A stretch of DNA of 64,000 nucleotides from Streptosporangium oxazolinicum (GCF_039537505.1 NZ_BAABAQ010000001.1:310001-374000), one strand, 5' to 3'. Positions 25,357 to 33,354 are shown, counted from the first letter of the stretch. Program-made: numbers and translations. The notes: a model not told the origin generated them from the letters alone.

Positions 25357-25724
25357 GCGCTCCTCTCGAACACGTGCGTGGTGGTTAGGTCGTGCTCTGC
25401 CTCACACCGCTTCTTAGCAGCGATCGCTCGGTCGATGTCGGTGGTCTGTGTCCCATCCTGTATCTTGCGGAAAACCGTCAGGATCACGATCACCTTGTTG
25501 GATGGCTTCCAGAAGGTCAACCGCCAGGTCGTACGGTCGAGAGCAACACGTAGCTCGTGCACCCCTTTGGCATCCTTCAGCTTCTTCACGTGATCCCCAT
25601 CAGGGATGCCACCGGTGACGAGGTAGTCGTCCACGTTCCGCATGACTCGCTGATAGAGCGGGAAGGAAAGTCCGTCCAGCCAAGACTCCACCTCCGGCTC
25701 CAGGTCGATCTCCCACTGAGACAT
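25353..25724 (-). CDS. RelE/HigB-type toxin (phage-derived Gp49-like)
   Basis: 123 aa from ATG at 25724. The RelE-fold pattern is seen in VKKLKDAKGVHELRVALD, TTWRLTFWKPSNKVIVIL and TVFRKIQDGTQTTDIDRA, matching Gp49-like HigB toxins that cut mRNA on ribosomes. The basic Lys/Arg residues of the active groove are present. Overlap with the antitoxin gene and an operator-like inverted repeat in front support a self-regulated pair. It would favour retention of this part of the island. Confidence 0.85.
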   Translation of the reverse strand: MSQWEIDLEPEVESWLDGLSFPLYQRVMRNVDDYLVTGGIPDGDHVKKLKDAKGVHELRVALDRTTWRLTFWKPSNKVIVILTVFRKIQDGTQTTDIDRAIAAKKRCEAEHDLTTTHVFERSA

Positions 25725-25752
25725 ACCATCAATAGTATATGCATTCGATGGT
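25725..25752 (-). promoter_or_regulatory. Toxin-antitoxin promoter/operator
   Basis: ACCATC (25725-25730) and GATGGT (25747-25752) flank a minus-strand TATACT box (25739-25734). The box lies 9 bases before the toxin ATG, suggesting a nearly leaderless mRNA and repression by antitoxin binding across the -10 region. Confidence 0.5.
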
Positions 25753-26105
25753 AACCCACAGCGGAGATGAGCACCAGGCCTGACCTCGTGTCCACTCCTC
25801 GATCTTGATTGCCATCCCAGACCAGCCGCTATGCCCTTGGCTTAGCTGAGGCGATAGTTGGTCCCGCCAGCCGTCCACTAGGCCTGTATGGGGTTGAGGT
25901 CAGGGAGCTCGCCTATGTGGTGGTTTGCCGTTCTGGTAGACCATCGCCATGGCACGTGGAGATCACCGATCACGCTGGCGCATGCCCCCGTGCCCGTTAC
26001 GTGCCCGTCAGCAGAGGGAGCAAGGGGAACTCACGAATCACGGGTAGCCGAAGCACTCCCCACAGGTCAACGCTTCCCCAGCTCAGAGGCCAAGTGCGTT
26101 AGAGA
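25753..26105. other. Right end of segment C, no gene
   Basis: No supported gene. The last 120 bp align well with the last 120 bp before the repeat at 27804, including GTGCCCGTCAG, GGGAGCAAGG and CTCCCC-containing phrases. A 16-bp word GCCCGTTACGTGCCCG is shared with 21074-21089 right of the tRNA. Confidence 0.55.
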
Positions 26106-26150
26106 CTTCCCAAGCTGACAGCGCGGGTTCGATTCCCGTCACCCGCTCCA
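26106..26150 (+). repeat. Attachment-site copy 3
   Basis: 45 bp identical to the tRNA-Gly 3' half. The right flank (CCCAGGTCAGGACATGAATC) resembles the right flank of the tRNA itself. Confidence 0.92.
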
Positions 26151-26377
26151 CGCTTGAAGACCCAGGTCAGGACATGAATCCAGACCGCGGTGTGCGGATA
26201 GATCAGCGCGGCCCGTGTGGTCAAGCGGCGGTGCCGTGCGCCGCCGTACGCCTCGCCGCGCGTCTCCGCGCCACGCATGCGACCTGGGGGCCGTTCACAG
26301 CGCGAGCGCTGCGCGAGGCATCGCCGTAGTGGCCCGCGCCACACCCAACACCGCGCTGATCACAGGCACACCGTCGC
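26151..26377. other. Left end of segment D, no gene
   Basis: A GC-rich stretch with short open frames only. The first 30 bp resemble the sequence right of tRNA-Gly. Confidence 0.5.
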
Positions 26378-26749
26378 CTACCCAAAACCGCCGAACTCGT
26401 TCACGGCCTGTTCAACGGTCTCGCGAAACTCCAACCGCTGGTCTAATCTTCCCCGCCGAAAACGCTCCCTGAGATCAACCGGAGTCGCCGCGATAAGCAG
26501 CCTTCCGCCAGCCGTCATGACCCGCTTCGCCGCACCGATGACGGCCCCGACCCCATCGTCGTCCCAGGCGGCGACTCCCCCCAGGTCGAGAACCAATCGC
26601 GGAGGACCATCCACCTTCAGACTCGCTATCTCGCCTTGGAGAAGCATTGCTGGAGCAGCGTCCTGGGTGAACGCACCCTTCACATGCAGAACGGTGCACT
26701 CATCGTGGTGCCCCAACTCCAGCGTGGTTCCAGGTTTCTTACTCGGCAT
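26378..26749 (-). CDS. STAS-domain anti-sigma factor antagonist
   Basis: 123 aa from ATG at 26749. STAS fold: ELGHHDECTVLHVKGAFTQD, then PPRLVLDLGGVAAWDDDGVG, then GGRLLIAATPVDLRERF. The usual phospho-acceptor DSSG loop reads DDDGVG, so the Ser is replaced by Asp, a phosphomimetic-like change that may make it constitutively inactive or independent of a kinase. No cognate HATPase kinase is adjacent; one is at 55379. Cargo of segment D. Confidence 0.8.
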   Translation of the reverse strand: MPSKKPGTTLELGHHDECTVLHVKGAFTQDAAPAMLLQGEIASLKVDGPPRLVLDLGGVAAWDDDGVGAVIGAAKRVMTAGGRLLIAATPVDLRERFRRGRLDQRLEFRETVEQAVNEFGGFG

Positions 26750-27121
26750 GGCGCACCCGCCTTCTGTCCCTACTCGCCGGTGCCTCAGCCTCATTCTGCC
26801 TCTGGCGGGGGGTTCGGCTCCGGGACAATCGAATCGCAAAACCGAAGAGTTGTAGATGGCTGAGGTGAGGCCGGATCTTCTCGCCTGCCACGTTCCAGGC
26901 AAGCCCAACATCTCGACTCCCCCGGCTCAAGGCTGTCTGTGACCGTTGGCATTCAATGACCGGGGAACGTCTACCGGCCGACGTACACACGAGACGACCT
27001 TGCCCCTCCGGGGTGGGACGAGGCAGACGGGAAGATCTGGTGGGCTCGGTGTGCGCATGAGGTTCTCGGGCTGCGCCATTCGCGACTGGTGGCCCGACAT
27101 TGAGACCGGTACCGTGCCACG
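26750..27121. other. Gap between STAS gene and GTG-started orphan
   Basis: 372 bp with promoters for the flanking divergent genes presumably included. Minus-strand frames here look like shadows. No gene supported. Confidence 0.45.
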
Positions 27122-27670
27122 GTGCTCACCATCCGGATGAACGAAGCAGCGGCGTCCGCGCTTCGACCGCTGACGACTGTCGATCCGCCACCCACCGTTC
27201 CCGCCCTCGGCCAGGAGCTTCGTGACAAGTTCACCGAGGGGCTCACCTACAACGACGGCGCCTGGATATTCACTGAGCACATCGGTCAATGGGCGGGCGC
27301 GCCCGCTTCCGCTTCGGCGGCGATCACGAAGATGGGCTGGAAAAATCTGTCCGGTTACGAATGGAACGTCAACGCCTTCCATCTGGAAGATTACACGCCG
27401 GTACATAGGGAGAATCTCAATGGGCGACCTTGGATCAGTCACGAAGACCAGGTCATGCTATTGAAACTCGGCTTGGTTGTGGCCGACAACGTGTTCGGTC
27501 TCGTCCGAGCGCTACCGGAGCCGATCCCCGTCCGATGTGTCATCGGCGCGAACGACACCTGCGTGGTGTTTCGCTTTCACCAGATCCGCTGCGGGGACGA
27601 GTGGATCGATGAGGTTCCGAAGAAGCCGGACGACCCAGACATGATGGCCGTCGTTGACCGTCATCCTTGA
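27122..27670 (+). CDS. Hypothetical protein, cargo of segment D
   Basis: 182 aa from GTG at 27122; the ATG at 27137 is an alternative. It is aromatic-rich (WIFTEHIGQWAG, EWNVNAFHLEDY) with no transmembrane segment and no known motif. It ends with an acidic patch. Base composition is lower in GC than the backbone genes. Divergent from the STAS gene. Confidence 0.55.
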   Translation: MLTIRMNEAAASALRPLTTVDPPPTVPALGQELRDKFTEGLTYNDGAWIFTEHIGQWAGAPASASAAITKMGWKNLSGYEWNVNAFHLEDYTPVHRENLNGRPWISHEDQVMLLKLGLVVADNVFGLVRALPEPIPVRCVIGANDTCVVFRFHQIRCGDEWIDEVPKKPDDPDMMAVVDRHP

Positions 27671-27803
27671 TAAGGGATCAGTTTTCCGGCGGCGTGCTCG
27701 TTGTGTGCCCGTCAGTAGGGGGAGCAAGGGAAACTCACGGGGAACCGAAGCCCTCCCCCGCAGGTCAGCATCTCCCCAGCTCAGCGACCAAACGCGTTGG
27801 AGA

Positions 27804-27848
27804 CTTCCCAAGCTGGCAGCGCGGGTTCGATTCCCGTCACTCGCTCCA
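27804..27848 (+). repeat. Attachment-site copy 4
   Basis: 45 bp with two changes from the tRNA (CTGGCA for CTGACA and CACTCG for CACCCG). The second change would break the acceptor-stem match. Confidence 0.9.
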
Positions 27849-27861
27849 ACGGTACTGAAGT

Positions 27862-28248
27862 TCACCTCGGCTCTTTCTGGATATCGGTTTTCTCCTCGTC
27901 CTCATCAAGGGGGGCGAGGAGACCACAGGCTCCCTCAATACCTCCCGAGGAGATCAGGTCGCGGATCGCCGCCACCATGCTTTCGAACCCGCCGTCCCTG
28001 ATGATGATCAGGTCCGAGCAGCAGAAGTAGCGGCCACCAAGAGACTCGCCCGTACGCGCGTTCTTGTCCATGATCCGTCTGACTACGTCCAACGTCATGA
28101 AAGTCGCATATCGCCGGGAGCCGTCGGGGAAGGTGATCGTCGCATCAGCCTCCTCGGCGGTCTCAGGTGCGTGCCCTTCCCATTGGGGGATCAGCATCTC
28201 GAAATCGGACTCGCTCACACGGTAGAAAGGACCGACGATCTCGATCAT
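27862..28248 (-). CDS. Hypothetical protein, cargo of segment E
   Basis: 128 aa from ATG at 28248; the frame is open to 28311. Acidic and soluble, with FYRVSESDFEMLIPQWEG, a predicted beta-rich centre and a Glu/Asp-rich tail. No family recognised. It almost fills the 594-bp segment between copies 4 and 5, making this the smallest segment of the island. Confidence 0.55.
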   Translation of the reverse strand: MIEIVGPFYRVSESDFEMLIPQWEGHAPETAEEADATITFPDGSRRYATFMTLDVVRRIMDKNARTGESLGGRYFCCSDLIIIRDGGFESMVAAIRDLISSGGIEGACGLLAPLDEDEEKTDIQKEPR

Positions 28249-28442
28249 GCAGTTCACTCTGTCTCCAGCCGCCAGGTACTGCAAGCTGTCGATCGCGCCT
28301 GACGTGATCACGGTAGAGAAGCGGCCAAGACCTTGATCGCGTGCCAGATGCGTGCGAGAACAGACGGGGAACTACGGTGACTCGACCTGCCCTGACCTGC
28401 ACCCCTGTTTTCCCAGCTCAGGGCAGCCAGATCAGCAGGTGA
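28249..28442. other. Right end of segment E
   Basis: No gene. GGGGAACTACGGTGACTCGA resembles the flanks of copies 1 and 2. Confidence 0.45.
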
Positions 28443-28486
28443 TTCCCAAGCTGACAGCGCGGGTTCGATTCTCGTCACCCGTTCCA
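28443..28486 (+). repeat. Attachment-site copy 5
   Basis: 44 bp with two changes from the tRNA (TTCTCG for TTCCCG, CGTTCCA for CGCTCCA). The integrase remnant follows 115 bp later. Confidence 0.9.
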
Positions 28487-28562
28487 CTTCGGAAAATGGC
28501 ACTTTCCGATGGGCCGGATGACCCATGTGCTCAGGCTCATGCCCTGATGTCACACTGTCGCG

Positions 28563-28601
28563 GTGTCCCGAACCGATCTCAGCGGGATCGGACTCAGTGA
28601 T
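28563..28601 (+). pseudogene. Deleted remnant of the segment B cargo gene
   Basis: The start GTG and about eight codons (VSRTDLSG) match the 186-aa gene at 24050. They are followed at once by the sequence that surrounds that gene's stop (CTCAGTGATCA). About 520 bp of the gene is missing. The 100 bp left of it also match 23973-24049. Confidence 0.8.
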
Positions 28602-28841
28602 CATGAGGTCTTCGGAGACATCGGGCGACTCCGCACCGTCGCTGCTGTGGCGATCACCCGATCCCGGTTCTTGACCTCGTGTAGATAGATCATCGCGGCC
28701 TTCGCGCCGGAGCGACCCATCCGCGACATCGGTTCCTTGAGCGAGACCCCGGCGGTCATCGCCGTCAGGGTGTTGCCCGTGTGCCGGAGATCATGAACCT
28801 GCGGATCGGGGACGCGCTTACCACCTGAGTGATCAGCCAGC
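28601..28841 (-). pseudogene. Tyrosine-recombinase (integrase) C-terminal remnant
   Basis: The C-terminal catalytic part of a phage/ICE-type integrase: VHDLRHTGNTLTA (box with His and Arg), then SRMGRSGAKAAMIYLHEV with the nucleophile Tyr. The N-terminal DNA-binding part and first catalytic Arg are absent, and the open frame runs into the neighbouring gene. It lies just right of attachment copy 5, where an element's integrase is expected. It cannot be active. Confidence 0.85.
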
Positions 28842-29663
28842 CGGTGTAGACGTGCTTTTCGTCGGAGGTTCGCCGTTTGGTACGGGCTCGGCTGGGGCGG
28901 GGCGGTCGTAGATCCCGACGGCCCACCTGCCTGGTTGTTCACCGATCTCGGCCAGCAGACGTTCGCGCACTTTGGGACTCTTCAGCGCGTAGGACTGGGC
29001 CGCCTCGTCACACCCTTTCGACTTCCGGATCGGCTCGCAGCCCGTGACGGCTTTCGCCACCTCCCCGACCGGGGCGTCCGCCGGGAAGACCCAGACCTGC
29101 AGGGACTGCGGACGCTTCAGCCAGTTGGAGGGCGCCGAAAGCCGGTCGTGCTGTCCGCCCACCGAATCCTTGCACCGTCCGACCGTACCGCCCGGTTCGC
29201 CGCTCTTGAGCTGCTGCGCGATGACAACCCAGGCACGGGGATCGGTGCAAACCACCTTGTACCCGGTGGAGGTACTGCTCGGAGTGAAGGTCACCGTCCA
29301 GGTGACGCCCTCCGTCTCGAACCGCTGGGAGTGGATGAGGGGGAGATCGATTTTCTCGGCTCCCAACACCACGGGAAACTCTTCGGGGAGCTCCGGTCCG
29401 GGATCCACTTGGACCGAGTCCACAGGACGTTGGGCGACCGTCGTCTCGGCTCTCCCGGATGGCCCGGTCAGCGGGCCGTTCACCAACCCGACGGCGGCAA
29501 CGGCGAAGACCGCCGCTGTCCCGGCTATCACCGCCCGCCGAATACGGCGCGTGCGGCGGCCCCGCTTCACGATCGCGTCGAGATGAACGGCCGGTCCGTG
29601 GTGGGCCCGTTCCCCGCCGTGCTCGGTCAGGAGCTTTCGCAGGTCACTCTCGGTGTGCCTCAT
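28833..29663 (-). CDS. Membrane-anchored anti-sigma-like partner of SigE-family sigma factor
   Basis: 276 aa from ATG at 29663, two bases after the sigma stop. A short cytoplasmic domain (MRHTESDLRKLLTEHGGERA), a basic patch, one transmembrane helix at about residues 40-62 and a roughly 200-residue exported domain with Cys pairs (VVCTDPRA, GRCKDS, TGCEP, KGCDE). There is no zinc motif. The layout matches the partner of SigE-family factors, also seen at 61432. It probably binds the sigma factor; that is inferred from operon position. Confidence 0.75.
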   Translation of the reverse strand: MRHTESDLRKLLTEHGGERAHHGPAVHLDAIVKRGRRTRRIRRAVIAGTAAVFAVAAVGLVNGPLTGPSGRAETTVAQRPVDSVQVDPGPELPEEFPVVLGAEKIDLPLIHSQRFETEGVTWTVTFTPSSTSTGYKVVCTDPRAWVVIAQQLKSGEPGGTVGRCKDSVGGQHDRLSAPSNWLKRPQSLQVWVFPADAPVGEVAKAVTGCEPIRKSKGCDEAAQSYALKSPKVRERLLAEIGEQPGRWAVGIYDRPAPAEPVPNGEPPTKSTSTPAG

Positions 29664-29665
29664 CG

Positions 29666-30160
29666 CTAAACCCTCTCCAGGTTCATGGTCTGCATGTCCG
29701 GATCGACTCGAAGACGAGTGAGGGCCCGGCTGAGCTGACGCTTCACCGCTCCCAGTGAGCAACCGACGATGTCCGCGACCTGGGTGAGCGTCCGTCCCTC
29801 GAAGTAGTGCAGAACGATCACCGCGCGTTGGCGTGGGGAAAGTGTGCCGATCGCGCTCCACAGCACGGCCTGATCGTCTACCTCGGCGGCCGTGTCGCGT
29901 GGATCGACCGTCTCGGGGATACTCGCGGCCGGCACCTCCCCGCGCCAGTGCCTTCGCCACCATGAGGCATGGGTGTTCACGATGATCCGATAGACGTACG
30001 GGTCGGGGTTGCCCTCGATCCGCCGCCAGGCAAGCCATGCCTTCGACAGTGCGGTCTGCACTAAATCCTCGGCTGTGCCCCAATCCTGGGTGAGGAGATA
30101 TGCCATCCGGCACAGCCGTAGGCGCCGGTGCGCCACGTACTCGGCGAACCCGTCGTCCAT
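29666..30160 (-). CDS. SigE-family ECF-like sigma factor
   Basis: 164 aa from ATG at 30160 with GGAG about 10 bases upstream. Region 2 has WGTAEDLVQTALSKAWLAW and NPDPYVYRIIVNTHASWWRR; region 4 has LSPRQRAVIVLHYFEGRTLT and GCSLGAVKRQLSRAL. This is the actinomycete SigE-family type, usually paired with a membrane protein rather than a zinc anti-sigma. It is cargo of segment F. Confidence 0.9.
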   Translation of the reverse strand: MDDGFAEYVAHRRLRLCRMAYLLTQDWGTAEDLVQTALSKAWLAWRRIEGNPDPYVYRIIVNTHASWWRRHWRGEVPAASIPETVDPRDTAAEVDDQAVLWSAIGTLSPRQRAVIVLHYFEGRTLTQVADIVGCSLGAVKRQLSRALTRLRVDPDMQTMNLERV

Positions 30161-30752
30161 CCGTCATCTCCGTTTCGTTGTCTCCGGCGATGATTACCGT
30201 CTGGGAGGCGCATTCGGATGACAGGTGTCCTACACCAAGATGGCTCATCGGGCGGAAAGGGTAGACGAGAAGCGCGAACCCGGACACCGGCTGTGGAGAC
30301 GGAGGCGAAAACCGTCTTGCCCCTCTGTCTCAGGCTGTCGAACCTCCGGGACGGGACGAGGAAGACGAACACCTCATCGTCGTGCGCGCGAAGCTCGGAG
30401 ACCACCGGCGCGTGCAGTGCGACCGTACGCGCGCCGGTGACGAACCTCGGCCGCGTTCCGCGTCGGCGCTGTCGACGCGAAACTCTGGTGTCCGGGAGAA
30501 GGAAGATCACTTCTTACCCGTACGCCCCGGGAAGGTCACATACCTTCTTCGTCTGACCGGCGCGCTTCTTGCCCGCGCTCAAGCCGTTGCCGATGTCGGT
30601 TTAGGTGATCGGGCTGTTCCCGCATCTCGACGCCACAGCCAAATCGCGCCGACCGGGGACATCGGCTGAGAGCCGTACCCAGGACATCGGCTAAAAGCCG
30701 TGCCACGCGTCCTCTCTCGCCGGCGCTTCCACCGCGGCTGTGAGACTGAGAC
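30161..30752. other. Gap with twin small hairpins
   Basis: 592 bp between the sigma start and the XRE stop. Frames on both strands lack coding character by my reading. Two near-identical hairpins lie in a 25-bp repeat: CGGCT-GAG-AGCCG (30663-30675) and CGGCT-AAA-AGCCG (30688-30700). They may help end transcription of the minus-strand XRE gene. Confidence 0.5.
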
Positions 30753-31043
30753 CTACGAGGCCAGCCGCTCATGGGAGCCGGTTGGTTCGACACCGCGTTC
30801 GGCCTGGTTGATCTCGGCCCACACCGTATCGAGGGAGATGCCGAGGACACCGGCGATCGCCGCGACGGTCGAGAAGGCGGGGGTCGCCACGCGGCCCGAC
30901 TCGATCTTCCGGAGGGTCTCCGGTGAGACGCACGCGTCGAGCGCGATCGAGAGCATCGAGCGCTCTCCCCTGGCGTGACGCAACAGGGCGCCGAGGCGCT
31001 GTCCGCGCTCGACCTCCGCGGGTGTGAGCGGCAACCTGACCAT
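30753..31043 (-). CDS. XRE-family regulator divergent from methionine aminopeptidase
   Basis: 96 aa from ATG at 31043. Helix-turn-helix at about residues 16-70 (LGALLRHARGERSMLSIALD, then CVSPETLRKIESGR). Short, with no effector domain. A minus-strand TAGAAT box ends 7 bases before the ATG, so the mRNA may be leaderless. The direct repeats between it and the aminopeptidase gene are candidate binding sites. The XRE/map divergon is, to my recollection, found in other actinomycetes. Confidence 0.85.
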   Translation of the reverse strand: MVRLPLTPAEVERGQRLGALLRHARGERSMLSIALDACVSPETLRKIESGRVATPAFSTVAAIAGVLGISLDTVWAEINQAERGVEPTGSHERLAS

Positions 31044-31047
31044 GGCG

Positions 31048-31082
31048 CCGATTCTATACCGGAGCTCCGATTCTAATACCGG
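31048..31082. promoter_or_regulatory. Direct-repeat operator in XRE/map intergenic region
   Basis: CCGATTCTATACCGG (31048-31062) and CCGATTCTAATACCGG (31067-31082) are 19 bp apart start to start. They overlap the XRE -10 box and precede the map gene. Confidence 0.55.
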
Positions 31083-31128
31083 GATAATATGGCCGGGATA
31101 GTTATTGGATGCATGAGAAGAGCGCCGC

Positions 31129-31911
31129 ATGATCGAGATCCTGAACCCCGCCCAACTGACCCGAGCGAAGGACACCGGCGCCCTGGTCGCCGACATCCTG
31201 CGGACGCTGAAGAGTCGTAGCACGGTCGGTACGAACCTCCTGGACATCGACCGGTGGGCCCAGGCCATGATCGTCGAGGCCGGAGCACTGTCCTGCTACG
31301 TCGACTACGAACCGTCGTTCGGACGCGGGCCGTTCGGCCACTACATCTGCACGGCCGTCAACGACGCCGTACTCCACGGGCTGCCACACGACTACACGCT
31401 CGCCGACGGCGACCTGCTGACACTCGACCTCGCCGTCTCCAAGGGCGGAGTCGCCGCGGACTCCGCCATCAGCTTCATCGTGGGCGACTCCAGGCCCTCG
31501 GAGAGCGTCGCGATGATCAGCGCGACCGAACGCGCGTTGAGCGCGGGGATAGCCGCCGCCGGACCCGGGGCTCGCATCGGCGACATCTCCCACGCCATCG
31601 GCTCGGTCCTCAGCGAGGCGGGGTACCCGATCAACACCGAGTTCGGAGGTCACGGCATCGGATCGACGATGCACCAGGACCCGCACGTCTCGAACACCGG
31701 ACGGCCCGGCCGTGGATACACACTGCGCCCCGGGCTGCTGCTCGCACTGGAGCCGTGGGTGATGGCCGACACCGCCGAACTCGTCACCGACGCCGACGGG
31801 TGGACGCTCCGAAGCGCGACAGGCTGCCGGACGGCACACAGCGAACACACGATCGCCATCACCGACGACGGAGCCGAAATCCTCACCCTGCCGACGCGGA
31901 CCCGACCGTGA
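31129..31911 (+). CDS. map: Accessory type I methionine aminopeptidase
   Basis: 260 aa. All five metal ligands of the pita-bread fold are visible: Asp100, Asp111, His175, Glu208 and Glu239, plus the catalytic His83 in VLHGLP. It removes N-terminal Met from nascent proteins. It lies outside the usual secY-adk-map context, inside a genomic island, and faces a dedicated XRE repressor. That suggests an inducible extra copy, for example to resist an aminopeptidase inhibitor; the role is inferred. Confidence 0.93.
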   Translation: MIEILNPAQLTRAKDTGALVADILRTLKSRSTVGTNLLDIDRWAQAMIVEAGALSCYVDYEPSFGRGPFGHYICTAVNDAVLHGLPHDYTLADGDLLTLDLAVSKGGVAADSAISFIVGDSRPSESVAMISATERALSAGIAAAGPGARIGDISHAIGSVLSEAGYPINTEFGGHGIGSTMHQDPHVSNTGRPGRGYTLRPGLLLALEPWVMADTAELVTDADGWTLRSATGCRTAHSEHTIAITDDGAEILTLPTRTRP

Positions 31912-32094
31912 GGTCGAAGCCCACGCCGAGGTTCCCCCTACGCGATCCGCGCCTCCCACGAGACCGGACAGGATCTCGCGGCCCTGACCTGGAGCCCCCG
32001 CTCTTCGACGGCCATGCGAAGGGAAAGGTAGGACTCCAGGTGGCCTCCCGGAAAGACGACCGGGAAGAGGTGGAGATTTGGCGAAGGGGTATCG

Positions 32095-32598
32095 GTGCTG
32101 CCGATCGGAGAGATGCTGCGGGTGCTGGACGTGCTGGACGCCGCCGGGTGTGAAGTCTGGGTGGCCGGCGGCTGGGGAATCGACGTCCTGGTGGGGCGGG
32201 TCACCAGGGAGCACCACGACCTCGACCTGCTCCACCGTGCGGAGCGGGAACCAGAGGTGATCACTACGCTGGAGTCGCTCGGGTACGCCAAGCGGCCCGG
32301 TGCGGTGCCGGGGCGGCCCGCCAGGTTCGTCATGGCCGACGGCCGAGGGCACGAGCTCGACCTGCACCCCCTGCACTTCGCGGAGGACGGCTCGGCCATG
32401 CAGCACCTGGACGACCGCGGAGGTGCGTTCTCCTACCCGGCCGCGTCCTTCGTCACGGGCACGATCGAGGGCGTGCGGGTGCGCTGCCTGTCCGCCGACC
32501 GCCAGATCGCCTTCCACCAGGGCTACGAGCCCAGGGAGCGCGACCTGCGGGACATGGCGCACCTGCGCGAGGCGTTCGGTGTCACCACGCACTTCTAG
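32095..32598 (+). CDS. Aminoglycoside/lincosamide nucleotidyltransferase-like protein
   Basis: 167 aa from GTG at 32095, with AAGGGG upstream. The nucleotidyltransferase core VWVAGGWGIDVLVGR, then TREHHDLDLL gives the metal-binding Asp pair near residues 42-44. This matches the Aminoglyc_resit (2''-adenylyltransferase-like) group, whose members may modify aminoglycosides or lincosamides. Many homologues are of unknown substrate, so resistance is not proven. The stop codon lies in a 34-bp duplication. Confidence 0.82.
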   Translation: MLPIGEMLRVLDVLDAAGCEVWVAGGWGIDVLVGRVTREHHDLDLLHRAEREPEVITTLESLGYAKRPGAVPGRPARFVMADGRGHELDLHPLHFAEDGSAMQHLDDRGGAFSYPAASFVTGTIEGVRVRCLSADRQIAFHQGYEPRERDLRDMAHLREAFGVTTHF

Positions 32599-32649
32599 TC
32601 GCAGAACGCGCGCCCTCGCGTCGCACTTCTAGTCGCAGAACGCGCGCCC
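32589..32649. repeat. 34-bp tandem duplication over a stop codon
   Basis: GCACTTCTAGTCGCAGAACG (first 20 of 27 identical bases) begins at 32589 and again at 32623. The first copy contains the nucleotidyltransferase stop. Confidence 0.9.
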
Positions 32650-32712
32650 CCGCATCCCTCCGATGCGGTGCGGGTACGAGTGTGGCGTGGTCGCCGCCAA
32701 TGCGGTCACCGT

Positions 32713-33354
32713 TCAGCTCGAACCGACGCCGCGGTCCTCGCGCCGCATGTCCCCGCCGCCGGGAATGCCCGCGCCGAGGCCGTAACGCAGGAGCACCGCG
32801 CCCTTGGACGAGGTGACAGGCGGTTCGAGGAGCTCCAGGTTGGCAGGCACCGCGCCGCCGTCGAACACCTTCTTGCCGACGCCGAGTACGATGGGGAAGA
32901 GCCACAGGTCGAGCCGGTCGAAGAGGCGCTCGCGCAGGAGGGTCTGCACCAGGTTCAGGCTTCCGATCACGTGGACGTGCTCGTGCTTGTCACGCAGCTC
33001 GCGCACGGCGCCCACCAGGTCGGGTCCCAGCCGCGTCGAGCCCGCCCAGTCCAGGTCCGGGTTGCCTCGCGAGGCGACGTACTTCGGGATGCTGTTGAAC
33101 AGCGTGGCGATCCCGCCGTCGACGCTGTCGACCTGGTTCGGCCAGAACGCGGCGAAGATGTCGTAGGTCCTGCGGCCCAGGAGCAGGGCGTCCATGCCCT
33201 CCATCCCGGCACCGACCTGCCGGCCGACCGTCTCGTCGAACAAAGGCGCCTGCCATCCCCCGAACGGAAAACCCTCAGGGTCCTCCTCCGGATCACCCGG
33301 CGCCTGGCCAACCAGGTCGAGCGTCGCGAACAGGTCGATATGGATCATGCCCAT
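32713..33354 (-). CDS. Dihydrofolate-reductase-like (RibD C-terminal domain) protein
   Basis: 213 aa from ATG at 33354, with GGAGG 5 bases upstream. It contains LGRRTYDIFAAFWP, VHVIGSLNLVQTLL and LWLFPIVLGVGKKVFD, the NADPH-binding pattern of RibD_C/DHFR-like proteins. Such proteins are small cytoplasmic reductases, rarely true DHFR. The substrate cannot be told from sequence. Confidence 0.9.
   Translation of the reverse strand: MGMIHIDLFATLDLVGQAPGDPEEDPEGFPFGGWQAPLFDETVGRQVGAGMEGMDALLLGRRTYDIFAAFWPNQVDSVDGGIATLFNSIPKYVASRGNPDLDWAGSTRLGPDLVGAVRELRDKHEHVHVIGSLNLVQTLLRERLFDRLDLWLFPIVLGVGKKVFDGGAVPANLELLEPPVTSSKGAVLLRYGLGAGIPGGGDMRREDRGVGSS

Noticed and set aside
23929..28486. Attachment-site copies as extra tRNA-Gly genes
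   Set aside because: They contain only the 3' half. There is no acceptor 5' strand, D arm or 5' anticodon stem.
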